Shown here in pieces: positions 11,281 to 23,647 of a DNA stretch of 64,000 nucleotides. The notes below the pieces were generated by a model. The model worked only from the letters and a program-made list of their open reading frames with translations. It was not told the origin of the DNA and did not search any database. A program made the translations under genes and the position numbers. This DNA comes from Carya illinoinensis (lineage: Eukaryota; Streptophyta; Magnoliopsida; Fagales; Juglandaceae), in the NCBI RefSeq assembly GCF_018687715.1, contig NC_056761.1, forward strand, positions 19,494,001-19,558,000, given 5' to 3'. Each line of letters starts with the position of its first letter. Position 1 is the first letter of the stretch.

Positions 11281-12580
11281 AAAAATCAACATTGCTTCTG
11301 CTAAATGCCTGAACTGTACATACATGTTTGCTAGGATGCTTTATTTTCTCATAGTAATTGATTATAGATATCGGCTACAATGTAGTGAAATGCTGTTGTG
11401 CTTAGCTTCCAGTTGCGTATTAACAAGGTTCAGCCAATAAATACTGTGTTAAATTGAGAGGCAAACATGATTGTAATCTGGTTACACGTATTGACATGTT
11501 CATCAGTAAACAGAAATTGCAGAATAACCTTGCAATGAAACGAGATTAATCAGCCAATAAAAGAGTAGTTGTTATTGTGAGAAACAAACTTGATCGTACG
11601 CAAATTAAACATTTGTGATAGCTCTACAACGGAAAAATAAATGTTGTTCCTATATAGAACAACCTTGTCCTGATCACGTCCTTACAAACAGTTAAGACTC
11701 AAATTTTTTTTATGTGGTGTGATTTGTCTTCTTGGGGTCCTGCAACCTTTTATTTGCAGAGAAAATCTCGATCACACAGACGACACCAAATTATTAATGC
11801 ATTTTTTCGATATAGTTGCCAAAAGTTGATCACATGACTCCTGCCTTGCTTTGATAGTGATTGTAATTGTTGAACATTCATGGCTTGCAAAGATACGTAA
11901 ATGGCAGAAACTAGAGATAAAAGGGACAAAAATTTTAGGTTGGTTGGTACAATGTCCTGCATCCACAGGGTTTCCCGAACGAAATGGGCTAGTTTTAGAT
12001 CAATGTTACACAATATTTCCTATCATGGAAGAGGAGGTCGAAGAAGTTACACAGATAAAGAAGACCCCTCATTGGCATTGGATTGGCTTTCCCATTAGTC
12101 AAATTTTACCCAATATTGTACTTTTTCTTTTGTCTATGTCACTTAAAACCTAATTCTACATTGGATTATCCATCTAAATTATATATAATAATAAAATATA
12201 AAATTAATAAATTTTATTAATTTCTTATTTTTTATTATTTTCTTTTCTAATTTATTTGTGTCCTATTTTACAGTTCTACCGATCATAGGTTAATTTGTAA
12301 TAAAATGAAATATGTTTTTTGTTAAATTTCATAATTTATATAATGCACTTTTCCAATAGTTTTATATTTAAAAACGTAACGGTTGTGTAGTTCATTCTAA
12401 TTAAATTATTGTTTTTACTTCTATTTTCAATGGTCATTTAACTCTAATATCTAAAATTTTTATATTACATTAATCTAAAATTCTATATAAATGTCTTCAC
12501 TTATCAACCGAATATTTACATTTTCCTACCAACTATCTATTTTTGGCCAACGTTATTAAACAATCATATTTACAATCATA
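11281..12580. other. Downstream of the Rab locus, no gene recognised
   Basis: The first few hundred bases probably include the former 3' UTR of the Rab locus. The remainder is AT-rich. I see no coding domain. Open frames near 11750-12150 look random. Confidence 0.45.
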
Positions 12581-12775
12581 TTAAATATAATTCTTGAAAG
12601 AACTATCTTCTTTTGCTAACTGTTCTTCTATTCAACAATCATATTTAGAATTCTTGAAACTAACTATATTCTTTTGCCAACGTTTCTTCTATCCAACAAT
12701 TATATTTACAATTCTCGAAATCAACAATCTTCTTTTGCCAACTTTTCTTTTCTTACCAACTTTTTTTTATTTTAG
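12581..12775 (+). repeat. Tandem repeat, about 66-bp unit, three copies
   Basis: Successive units share the order ATTCTTGAAA, then CTTTTGCCAAC, then TTCTTCTATCCAACAAT, then ATTTACAATTC with moderate divergence. Confidence 0.7.
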
Positions 12776-12905
12776 CTAACAGTCTCCTTGAAATGCTATA
12801 AATACATTAACCTTTAACTACTTTACACTCATATGAAACCAAGCCTCTTGAGATTTCCAATCTTTCTTCTTGCAATTCTTGAAATTACACCATTCTTGAT
12901 TCTTT

Positions 12906-13162
12906 ATGGATCCATCTTGGAGTATTGATCATATTGTATATAAAAATTATTCTAATAGTGAATTTGATATAATTGCAGCAATAATGGTAGAACAAGAACA
13001 AAGGGCTACTGAGGGAGCATCAAGTTCACACCGTCGTCCTCCTCAATGTCGTACATTCATTTGATGTAATCTATTGGAAAGCCATCAATACTTTTGAAAT
13101 GATTATTTTGCTCAATCACCAATATATCCTCCCACTATTTTTAAGAAGAGATTCTGAATGGG
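12906..13162 (+). pseudogene. PIF/Harbinger-type transposase N-terminal relic
   Basis: A single frame from ATG 12906 encodes a short acidic leader and a Ser/Arg-rich segment. After three in-frame stops (in the region RTFI, HQ-F and KRF), it shows the order NDYFA, SPIYPPTIF, KKRF, characteristic of the N-terminal region of plant PIF/Harbinger (ALP1/HARBI1-like) transposases. The DDE catalytic part is absent. It lies between the convergent Rab and NPR loci. The upstream A/T-rich 12.2-12.9 kb segment could be the element's 5' end. Confidence 0.65.
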
Positions 13163-14018
13163 TCAATGATATATTTTTATGCATCTATATGCACTACATA
13201 CTTATGATAATTATTTTCTCCAACAAAGACATAATTATTCACTATCAATTTGAGCCGCGTGTGAGATGTACACACCACTATTTTTTAAGATCTTCTTTTC
13301 TTGTCCAAAGGATCGGTGGTTGGAGAATCTTGCGGTGCAGCGCATGGCACTAGTGGGAGGTTGGAAAGCAATAAATTGGCGCATCTCTGCTACGGTCGGA
13401 AAACAAATAAAAAACCAGATATAAACCGATGGACAGCTCTGGGAAGAGCTGGAAGGGAGGAGGGTGAGTGGAGTCAAAAAATAACGCTTCTGCACTAATT
13501 GAGAATCAACTCACAAGCGTACAAACCATTTGATGCTCAAAGTATTTTTAGAACACTTTTCTGAGCCCAAAATAGAAGGAATCTGATATTATTCTCCTCT
13601 ATTCGAGTGTAAAATATGTTTAGGGAATATCTGCGGCTTATAATGGTCGTACAAACAATTTCCACCACTTCTTCCAACCAATGGACCTCTCGGGTTACCA
13701 TGATTGACATGAATGCTTCTGAAAAATCTGCTCACAGATCTACGTTCTCACGGTAGCAAATGCTGCACAAAATGGAACAAAAGAACAACTTTTACATTTT
13801 CTCTCATTCTCCCACAGCTGTTAAGACCATCCTCTACAAAAAAAATTTGGAAGTGGAACGATTTGACTAGCTTATTGGTACAACATAGAGCATAATCCTT
13901 AGCTAAGAACTTGAAGAATATGACAGACGAGCCAAAGTTTATGAGGATCTCACCAGTATATTTTTCTGAAAATGGTTTGCACTTTAGGACCAAGCTTATT
14001 TAGACAAATTACGAGCCT
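13163..14018. other. Space between transposase relic and NPR stop codon
   Basis: The part next to 14019 should contain the NPR 3' UTR (minus strand). No other gene is recognised. Short frames at 13235-13500 on both strands have no recognisable features. Confidence 0.4.
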
Positions 14019-17000
14019 TCATGATTTTTTGTAATTTACACCGTCTTCTCCCACCTTATAATTTACACAATCTTTTTGAGAAGACGAGGATGACGAGGAG
14101 GACAATCCAGAGCGACTGGACTTGGCCTTGTCCTTATGGAATGCCTTTTGAACATCCTCTTTTAGCTCCATGAAGCGCTTCCTCTTGATTCTCTGCTCAA
14201 TTGGGGTGCCCATCTCAAGATAAAACAAATCGGGAAGGTCATCCTCCATGAACTTATCCAGCACTTCTGAGCAATGAGGAAAATAGCGTCGACCCATCTC
14301 CACTGTCACCATGGCAACCACAAAGCTTAAATGAGAGCAACTCCATAAAACAATTCTTTTTTTGCTTAGCAGACTGTAAATTAGTTCAATTTAATTCAAC
14401 TGTCAACTTTACTAATTAGCAGACAGTAAATTAGCTGAATTTATATTCATCTTGTGACAACTCAGAACGTGCCAAATGCTCTTTTAAAAATCTTCAACTT
14501 ATTCATTTAGTCAGGTTCTGCTTTGAAAAATAAGCCATGTCCGAGTCGCATTCAATTAAGAAAATAATGAGGAATAGTTAGCATCATGTGATGAGAAGTG
14601 GTTAAATGCCACCAAGCTACAGCTATCATGAATCAATTAATGAATGAATGAAAAGGAATCCGATACCACCAGGGTTAAATTTACAAAAGAAAAAAAAATC
14701 ATGTAGCCCAACCCTACTGGACAACTACACTCGGGATATCCCTTCCTAATGTGCTTGCATAATTGCAGCTAATTCAGCCAGCACAGTACAATACCAAGGT
14801 ACAAATAATGATACTAAAACCATGCTGCAGCCAAAAGTACAACTACAATAACCGTGAGATGAGGAATAAACTGAGCATTACAAAGTTTTTCAACATGAAT
14901 ACAGAACAAACCCAACTGACCAAAGAATCACTTAGATTAAAAACCATACCACTGGAGTGACTACATGTCCATCAGACACATCATGTACTAGAAAACACAC
15001 ATACACAAACACACATATTCTGGAATTCTGAATTCTTCTTCCCCTTAGGAAAACAAAATGAACATGCTGCATAGCGCGAGCACTCACACACACAATCAAC
15101 AATCTTTTACTCAAGCAAGCATTAGTTATATATGGGTTTGCATGCGCGCATGCGTGTAGCACACCACCCTTAGTCTAAATCTTATCATTTTTTTTGTTTG
15201 AAAAAATAGATGGTAGAACACAATCTGGATTATTTAACCTTGACAAAGGGTACTATTTGACATTTGATGGTAGTTGGAGAGTATCTTTTACTCAAGCAAG
15301 CAGTAATTATATACATGTGTGTTTCTGTGTGCAAGCGTGTGTGTGTATTGCACTTCTCATTTCTTCTTACCCTTTAGGAAATATAATGGGCATGTTATAC
15401 AGGAGAACATACACTTTTGACCGCCAACTAACTTTTTTTACACAGTGCCCTAGACTATCAAAACTGACATATTACACTCCAACTACCATTTTTTGTCAAA
15501 TAGCACCCTTCGTCTAACTGTAACTATTAAGATGGTGAAAAATAGGTGGAAAAACACAATCACGACTATCAAATCTCAATGACGGGTGCTATTTAATAAT
15601 CGACGGTAGTTGAAGAATATGATGTGTCAATTTTGGTAGTTCAAGATAAAAAATTAAAAAAAAAAGGTATCAAATGTGTTAGTTGGAGGGTAAAGGTGTA
15701 CTTTTACCTTATATTTTTTTTTATCATTTTCTAATAAATATAAACTACTAGCAGTTCTCGTTTATACCAATTTACAAATGCTAGGAGACCACATGACATG
15801 AGATGAACTGAGGCACCTTGTACTAAAAAATCAACCTTATATCAGCAAGCTATCAGATCCTTTTCTCCCCTTTTCCCATTTTGGTTGGGAGGAGAGAGAG
15901 AGAAAATGGGATTACCCAATAGGTCACAATAAAATAGAACAAAGGGACAAAAGGCATTGCAATATGATACTACAAGCTTGCATACCTGTTTTCATCAGTG
16001 CTTCAATTCGAGTAAAGAGTCTCTTGTTCTGCATAATTGGAGTCTCATTCAAATTGACTGCCCTCAAATTCCCAGTTGAACCTTTTGAGGCAGAAATGCC
16101 AGCAAACTCAGATATTGTCTCAGCATGTGCAACATCATAGGCTAGCTTAGCTTCGGTAGGGAAGAACATTCGTGCAAATGCAACTGCAATATACATCACT
16201 CTTTTCATTCATCTATGCATGTGCAAGTAGTAGTATTTTTTTGATAAGCAATCTAAGATTTTATTAAAAACCTCAAGACATAGCCCGAGTAGACTAGAAG
16301 TATATAACAGGAGTTTGTGAGTATTAGTATTAACGAGTCTATTCCAAATTTTCACCAGGTCTGTCCTCGTAAAATTTCCAAGCAATAAGGAAAAAATTCA
16401 ATAGCCTTGACAGCTTGTGTGGAACATCATAAATTGAAATTGAAGGTTCAGTTACCCTCATGCACAACTAGCTTCACTTCTAGATAAATTATTTATCAAG
16501 TAGTAATTTACTACATCTGGTTCAGCCATGTGTACTTTACATCTCGTCCCAACGCTGGGAAAAGGTAAAAAATGTAGCAAAACCTCAGCCCTACATTTAG
16601 GAAATGAATTGTCAATAGTTTCCAAACAATTTACTCACGATTCTCAATATTACTACCAGAAAGATAAGGAAACCAAAGCTTTGTTTTACACAAGAAACTT
16701 GTTTGATATATCAACAAATCTCATCGGTAATCTAATGATTCAAATAGAGATATTTCAATCATGATTAGACAACTTGCTGATACAAGCAGTAGGTCACGGC
16801 CCAAGCATTGGAACAAGTCTCACAATTTTATGATAAAATATCCCGAGACATCTTAGATGTCGACACTTGAAAGCATCACAAGTTTTTGGAAATTAAATAT
16901 CTTCCAATATCGAAAACAAAATCTTCCAATATCAAAATAGACTCCTACAAACTCAAATATGCAAATAAAGTAGCAAAATAATAATAATAATAATAAGTTC

Positions 17001-19613
17001 ATCATTAAATATAAAAGGCTGCAATACACTTTTGGTCCCTGAAATTTGACCCAAGTTCAAATTGGTCCCTAATTTAAAAAGTTCTAAATTCAATGACAGC
17101 AGTTTAATCCTTTCATCTATCAGATAGGAACTTCCATTGCTGGAATGTTTCATGCGACAAATGGAATCAGCACTTTGACATGCCATGTCACTTCTTTTTT
17201 TGGCATGGAATGCTATTTGATCTCTATGTTTTTGGCAAACAGAAAGATCACTTTGCCTGCCAAGACACTTCTGTGTGTGTGTGTGTGTGAATCAGAAAGA
17301 AGATCCAAACTCTCATGAATGCAATAACTAAAAAGCTAAGCCTTTCAAGCACAAAATATAAACATTGTCAATGATGTTGGTTTAAAAATAGTATGGTGAC
17401 AAGGCCTGGATGGATATGTTACCCCATGGTTGCAACTGTTTCTGTAGTGCGCATTTGGAGATTGGTTTTATAGGAAAATCTGGTTTTAAGCAGCTCAAAG
17501 ATGAGGTGTTGGAGATCCATGGATTGAATTGGGAGGTCCAAGTTGATTAGGTGGCTGTTATCTAAGCACAACGGCAAAGTGAGGTGGAGTGGGTTCTGAC
17601 ATGACTTTAATGGTGATGAAGAGAGGGTAGGGGCAATGGTCTAGCCATTTTTTGAAAGAAAGTAGGTGGGAGGAGGTAGACAGAGAGAGCATTGGTCACT
17701 GGAGGTGTTGTGCTTGCCATTAAGGGCAACCTTCATGAGGCCACAGCCATTGTTATGGAAGGAAGCATTTTGTGTCTAAGGTGGGGTAGGTTTTGGTTTA
17801 GATGACAGTGAGAACTATTTTTTCCTTTTAATGAACAAGGAAAAAAGATTAATTTCAAGTCTGTCATGTGTCCATTCTCATGTCGTGTAAAATAGTCTCT
17901 TTGTTTGCCACATCAGCCACTAATGCCAGAATCCCAATCTAGAGGTCTGAATCCCTTAAATGTTTCCATATTTATTTATTTATTTTTGATAAGTAATAAA
18001 CTTTATCAAATAGGAAGAAACTAGGCAATGCCCAAGTACACAGGATGTTTCCATTAAATTTATTTAGGGACAAGACTGACATTCTCAAATGTCCAGGGTG
18101 AAATTCAAAAATCGGTCAAAGTTTTTTTGACAAGTGAAATTCAAACCTTGGTCAAACCTAAGAGCAACAACAATATGTCTCAGCCAATATTTTCAAACAC
18201 CTTCCAAATTTCATGGGAATTCCAACATAGAAGTTAAGATTTCGTAAACAGAACCAAATATAATTCAGAGAAGTTTCCAGCCAGGGAAGAAGAATCCAAG
18301 ATTACCATCTGCAGAATAATACCTCGGTTTTCCAGATACAGCAGCTTCATGTGCAGATCATCTGCTACTGTTTCAGAAGAAATAGATGCATCCCCAGCCA
18401 TTGGATTCCTTCTCATTTCTCTCTCTAGAACATCGATGCATATCCGATCTTTATTTGCTTCCTGCCCCTGCTCTGTTTTAGCATGATAGTCCTTTGGCCT
18501 CGTCAACCTCCGGCATATACTAACAGCACTCTGACCATCCAATGTCAATTCTAATGCACTGGCACTTTTTGTCAGAAGCGAAACTATTATTGATGGCTCC
18601 TTACGCCTTGCAGCCATGTGAAGTACCGTATAACCTCGACAATTTCGGCGGTTGACATTGGCCAAACCTAGACCTAGCACCTCAGTCACAACCTTAGGAT
18701 CACAGTAGGCTACAGCATAATGGAGAGCATTGGCTTCATCTAAGGTTATTTCAGACTCAGAGAGAAGAAGTTTCACCAGTTCAACATCATCAGAATCTAA
18801 TGCTTTGTGTATTCTCCTGATTCTCTTTTCATGCAAGGGATCGACAGCTTCTATTTTATGATCATCATCACACTGAGACTGGAGACGAAGCAATTTAATG
18901 TTCTTTGCAATTTCATCAGGGAGCTCTTTCTCAACAGAGATGCTGTCAAGATCTGATCTTGCTACTCGATCAACACATTGAGTGACAAGTTGAGTCAATT
19001 GACAATGGAAAGCAACCATAAGAATTGGGATGACATCTTCTACAACAGCCTTCCCAACAAAGTTAAGAAGACGTCTCTGCACATATGTAGAGTAGACATT
19101 TAGAATGATCTTCCTGTAGTCTCATGAAAGCCTTCATTGCAAAAATGAAAGATGAGGAAAAAAACAGCTTAAAACTAGGATAAGAAAAAACAAAATCACT
19201 CAATACTTTGTACATGATGGCATCTTACTAAAAATACTAAATAACATGACAACAATCGTAATGTAGCATTTAATTCCAAGAAGTTTTTTTTAAAAGAAAA
19301 AAACCTATAACACAGCATAAAGCCTATTCCAACTTAAAAAGTAACATTTAATGTTATATTGACAATATTTATGACCTCCCTCTCTCTCTGTGTCCCTCCC
19401 CTAAGTCCAATGCAATGGCTGAATCCGGATCTGAAAAAAGAATATGCACTAAAATTATTAAGAGTTTCGCATTTCAACACAAGTAATCTGATGGCAGGTA
19501 CTGGTTAAAATTCCCCACCACATATTTCATAGGGCACAACAGATCTGGCAATCGTTATAAAATGACTCAAATTAATTGCAACAAACTACTTGTGTCTGTG
19601 TGTGTGTGAGTGT

Positions 19614-19666
<53 letters not shown>

Positions 19667-22243
19667 TGTTGTAAGTCAATTTTATTATGATTGAAAATGG
19701 GGTGTTACTCAAGTACGGAAGAAGTATACAAGAGAAACACCCAAGCAGAAAAAGAAAAAAGATATAGAAAATTCCTGAAAACAAGTGGGTAGAAAAATAA
19801 CTCAATACAAGTCAAATGGTCAATTAAAAAAGAAATCCTTGAGACCCTTCACCTCTTCTCACAACCTATGAAAGTATGGTTGTTTCTTTCCCTCCATATG
19901 TACCACAGTCAGGAAAACTTATGTTCCGCATGGATTTGCTCTACTGGCCAACAAATTGTCATCTCCAACATGCAGAAAGATCCACAGACACTGGGCATAA
20001 CTCAGTCTAGCCCAAAGAGACAAAAGATCATTTTCTGTAAGTAACTAGCTAGCAAATAATGAAGTAAGAGACGATCAACTGTTTCCCCACTCTCCTTAGA
20101 CACGCAACACCAATCTATTTCTATTATGTGTTGTAATCTCAAATTATCCACGGTAAGAATCACCCCAAAATCTGCAGTCCACACAATGAAAGTCGCTCTT
20201 GGAGGAGCCTTACTAACTTCCCCTGAGAAAGTGGCTATTATCATGGGAAATAAAGCATTATAGAACGACTTTACTTCAAACAATCCTTTCTTGGAAGGAA
20301 TCCAGAAAAGTGTCTTCCCCCACACAGGCTCGGCCATCTTGAGTACACTTGGTCATTGAACAATGTAAAGGTGATACACCTCCCAATCATACGATGCTCT
20401 AATAAAACTAACACACAGCTGGTGACAGTAATTGACGAACATCGATGATTTGCTGTGTTCGCTTCCTCAGAACATGCCATACTAAATAATTATGGAAATG
20501 CTAACTTAAGAGACTAATTCCCGCACCACACACCAAACAAAAACCTGACCTTAGGTTAAAATTCTCCTAATTATTGTCTACTTTTAAGCATATATTTTAT
20601 ATCTGATAGGGTTTTAATTCCTTATGTTTGCTTAAAAAGAAGGATAGATAAAGAAAAGAAAAGAAGGAAACTCAATTAGTTTATTGAAATAAACATTCAT
20701 TTCCATTACTTAAAAAGAAATCGGTTTGGATCAAGTGGCCTTGTATTGTTTGGCTTACTAAGAGATTAGGGATTTGCATCACTCCATATCTGAATAGATT
20801 CATCTGAACTAAAAAATGGAAGAATGAAACATTGAAATAGATTGAGAAAAGTTGACTGTGGAAGAGGGGTTCAGAGGTAGGGGTACCAGCTATTGTATCG
20901 CTAACTGTTGCCACTTGACAGACCATAAGGGCATAGAGAGAGACAGAGATTTGACTTACAATTTACAAACAATCTATGATCCTACTGTCAAAATCTAGAT
21001 ATCGGCTATTCATTCTTATGTACAAGTTTGCATATCCATGTTCAAAAGGATGATTTTCTTTATGAAATTGGTTCACAATCCATCCGACCTACAAAATTTA
21101 CATAAAAAGAAGAAAGGAAAAAAAAAAATCAAACTACTACTGTAAGCAAAATGCCTCTGAATCTAGGCATACGGAAAAAAGGGCCCTCTGAATCTAGACA
21201 GTAAGCATACAAGCCTAAAACAAAAAGTTTGGGATTCTAGCTGGGGTAGTTTCTATCAGCTTAAATACCAGGTAACTTTTCCAGTATCAGTTTATAAAAC
21301 TAGTTGCTGAATCCACATTTGGGTCCGATTCCAATTTCTAGGCAAAAATCCCAGTGAATTCTTATTTAGGGCTTGCTTGAATGGTACCTCCTTCTCCGAT
21401 AAGAATGCATTGGCGGGTAAAGTCATGGGTTCAACAGCCTCTGGGTGGATGCATTAGATGCCAAAAAAAAAAAACCAATAACGCAAGGAAAGGGAAGTTC
21501 AACACCTCCACCGCGAGTATCAAACCACAAGCAACATAATAGTCAAGAAAGAACAAAGTATATGTTTGATCTTACTCAACATAATAGTCAACATGATCGG
21601 TTGCTTGACTTGCCTAATTCGTTACTCTGGATTTGCATGTCCAGATTTTTCTTTTCTATATCTTTTATAAGCAGATCAGCATGTAGAGAATACTAACCTG
21701 GAAAAGTGAAACCAGCTCTGGCGTCTGAAAAATGTAAGAGGCGTACATCAATTCCACAGCAAAATTAATAGCGGGTCTACATGCATCATGGACGCAAAAA
21801 TCGTCAACACAAGTTGACACTTCCACTGGAGAAGGCTTCAGTTTCGCCGTGTACAGATAGCTCAAGAAAACCCGAAATGCCTCGTATCCAACCTTGCCAT
21901 AAGGCAACAAATCCCGGATAAAGTACTTAGGTTTTCCTTCCTTCTCGGTAGATCCCTTCACTCGCTGAAAATACTCAAGGAAAAACCTACTTCTAACAGC
22001 CAAAATACATCGGTTAACACCAACTGGAATTCCCTCAACAACGATATCCGCATCGCTATAATCACAACTTGGATCAATCAAGAGCTGCTCCAAATTAGAG
22101 CTAAGCTTGCTTAAGCTGATGATTTCAAGGTTAGGACCCGGTTCAAGGCTAGAGGATGATTTAGTGGGGCCAAATGTGCCATTTGATAAATGGGAAGATG
22201 AAGTAAAGCTCAAAGATGACGATGGTTCAGTTGAATTAGCCAT
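14019..22243 (-). CDS. NPR3/NPR4-like: NPR3/NPR4-type BTB-ankyrin salicylic-acid receptor/co-repressor
   Basis: Four exons (22243-21698, 19076-18323, 16183-15986, 14302-14019) give 593 residues, all with GT-AG introns in matching phase. I chose the second Met (MANSTEPSS), which fits the clade start; an upstream in-frame Met at 22258 is also possible.

Layout: BTB/POZ about 60-180 with the NPR C2HC zinc site C145-x4-C150-x-H152-x2-C155; ankyrin repeats about 263-395; then the NPR1-like C-terminal domain. That domain has LENRV (430-434, whose Arg is the known salicylate contact in NPR1/NPR4, codon 434 split by intron 2), a basic RIKRKRF stretch and a serine run.

NPR3/4 proteins bind salicylate in the nucleus, interact with TGA bZIP factors and repress defence genes. 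Oddity: the clade's VDLNETP repression motif reads VNLNETP (Asn477). The coding sequence has no stops or frameshifts. Confidence 0.95.
15410..15700. mobile_element. MITE-like inverted-terminal element in NPR intron 3
   Basis: The left end TACACTTTTGACCGCCAACTAAC is matched by the complement of the right end (GTTAGTTGGAGGGTAAAGGTGTA). The interior is non-coding and has internal diverged direct repeats. Confidence 0.6.
16231..16320 (-). repeat. Short dispersed repeat (LINE 3'-tail-like)
   Basis: TTTTGATAAGCAAT followed by TTTTATTAAAA and CATAGCCCGAGTA resembles segments at about 17951-18040 (CTTTATCAAATAGG, GCCCAAGTACAC) and 63910-63960. It is read here as retroelement 3'-tail debris in NPR introns. 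Boundaries and class are uncertain. Confidence 0.35.
17272..17289. repeat. (TG)n microsatellite in NPR intron 2
   Basis: An uninterrupted TG run. Confidence 0.85.
17951..18040 (-). repeat. Short dispersed repeat (LINE 3'-tail-like)
   Basis: A TTTATTTATTTATTTTTGATAAGTAATAAAC-type start followed by GCCCAAGTACAC matches the fragment at 16231-16320. It sits about 280 bp downstream of NPR exon 2. Confidence 0.35.
19591..19667. repeat. Compound (TG)n/(AG)n microsatellite in NPR intron 1
   Basis: TGTGTG blocks, broken by occasional GAG, pass into a pure AG run. Short minus-strand frames translate it as Ser-Leu and His-Thr repeats; they are not genes. Confidence 0.9.
19670..20420 (-). mobile_element. 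LINE 3' fragment (reverse-transcriptase zinc-binding region) in NPR intron 1
   Basis: On the minus strand, 20337-20002 encodes GLFEVKSFYNALF, then PPRATFIVWTA, then CCVSKESGETVDRLLLH. This is the zf-RVT region found at the C-terminus of plant LINE ORF2 proteins. Only this 3' part is present; it is 5'-truncated and not a host gene. It has the same orientation as the host NPR gene. Confidence 0.8.
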
Positions 22244-23529
22244 TGATACACAGTGCAAAATATTCTTTCAGTTGCTCTATTTGGAACTTCCTATGGATAA
22301 ATCAATGTCTATGACTATTACGTTACAAATGAAACTTTTCCTACCAGTTGTTCAACCAAAGACCTATGTCAAAAAAAGTACAAAAGTACAATTTAGAAAG
22401 AAGAAGTAGCATAAACAATACAATTTATTGGAAAATAGAAAATATACCTATATTCACAGTCCAGAAAAAGAAAACTAGCAGAAAAGCGGAATTGCGCTGA
22501 AAATATCAACTGGGTTTCAAAGAAGCAACTTCAAAAGGATATATAAATACCAAACTGTGTCTCATAACATAACTCCCTCTGTTTGAAAGTTAGCAAGATG
22601 ACAAGTTAAATCAAATGATCTAAACTCCAAGTCACGAAGGGCATGCACTTCTGGTCAAAATCTTCTGATTTCTGTATTTTACAAGAATCAGGAAAACGAG
22701 TGCAAAGGCCAAGAACCCTGCTCTCTTGCTTGAATTTCCAATACCACCTAATGAGCATAATATCCAAAACAAACCCAAAATGCTAACTAGAAATAGATTA
22801 AAAAGGATTAGTTTTTTTCTTCAAAAAATGTCTTGTAAGAAAGCAGACAATAGCACTGATTCAAGCTCTATTCTTAACAAATCCCGTCATTAAAATTCAC
22901 CTTAAAAAATTACATCTCCACAAGCTTTCAACATTTGAACTAGATCCACTCAACTACTTCAAAATTCTCAAGATCCAAAGATTTTAATTCCAAAAAATAT
23001 GTCAAATTAGGTAGAAATTATACCGCAGGAAAACACCCAAACAGTTCAACATACAGAAATCGGAAGGAGAAACTTCCTAAAGCTGACTGAAGATACAGCG
23101 AAATAAAGATGAGAGCAAAAAGCAGGAGAAGGACAAGAAACCGAAGCTTCAATTATCGCTTTCAGACACAGTTTGAGAGAGAGAGAGAGAGGAAAGGGTT
23201 GGTCGGTTTGGTTGTTGGGAACTTGTATTGGGACGTTAAGCGTGCGAGTTTCGACAAGGAGATTGAAGTCGTTTCGGTGACGACAGTGATGGCGTCAGTT
23301 TACCCAGCTGCGCTCTGCTGACCTCTGCCGTGGCGTCAGCGTCATGCCATGAAAGTCTTGGCAATGCATCTTCGAAAGTGGTCGAGTGAGAGAGAAAAGC
23401 GTAAACGGCTGAAAATTCCGCTGCTTTCTTGCGGAATAAAGTTAAGAGGTGGCATAGAAGCGAACCGCAGACTGTAGAGCGATTCCAGATAGTGGCACTA
23501 CAGCCACACATTGGACTCACTGTCGTTTC

Positions 23530-23530
<1 letters not shown>
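22244..23530 (-). promoter_or_regulatory. NPR gene leader and promoter region
   Basis: This stretch lies upstream of the NPR start codon and has no convincing gene. A (GA)n run at 23175-23192 is typical of plant 5' leaders. TTGAC cores (WRKY-type) on the minus strand occur at several places, including near 22368, 22655 and 22999. No TATA box or transcription start could be fixed. Confidence 0.4.
22653..22658 (-). promoter_or_regulatory. W-box (TTGACC) upstream of NPR
   Basis: TTGACC on the minus strand, about 410 bp upstream of the NPR ATG. WRKY factors bind this core, and NPR genes are known WRKY targets in Arabidopsis. A six-base match arises often by chance. Confidence 0.3.

Positions 23531-23533
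<3 letters not shown>

Positions 23534-23566
<33 letters not shown>
23534..23566. repeat. Poly(T) tract
   Basis: 33 consecutive T bases upstream of the NPR gene. Confidence 0.9.
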
Positions 23567-23570
<4 letters not shown>

Positions 23571-23647
23571 ATCTTTTTCTTCATTTTTAATTTTGTACTT
23601 TCTTCTTCTTGTTTTGTAAATAGGTTTTCTCATATTTAGCTTTGGTT

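Noticed and set aside
20002..20337. 111-codon open frame in NPR intron 1 as a host gene
   Set aside because: Its motifs match the zinc-binding region after LINE reverse transcriptase, and the surrounding sequence is a LINE 3' fragment.
22256..22258. Upstream Met as NPR start
   Set aside because: The Met five codons downstream begins MANSTEPSS, which fits the clade; the upstream extension is possible but has no support.
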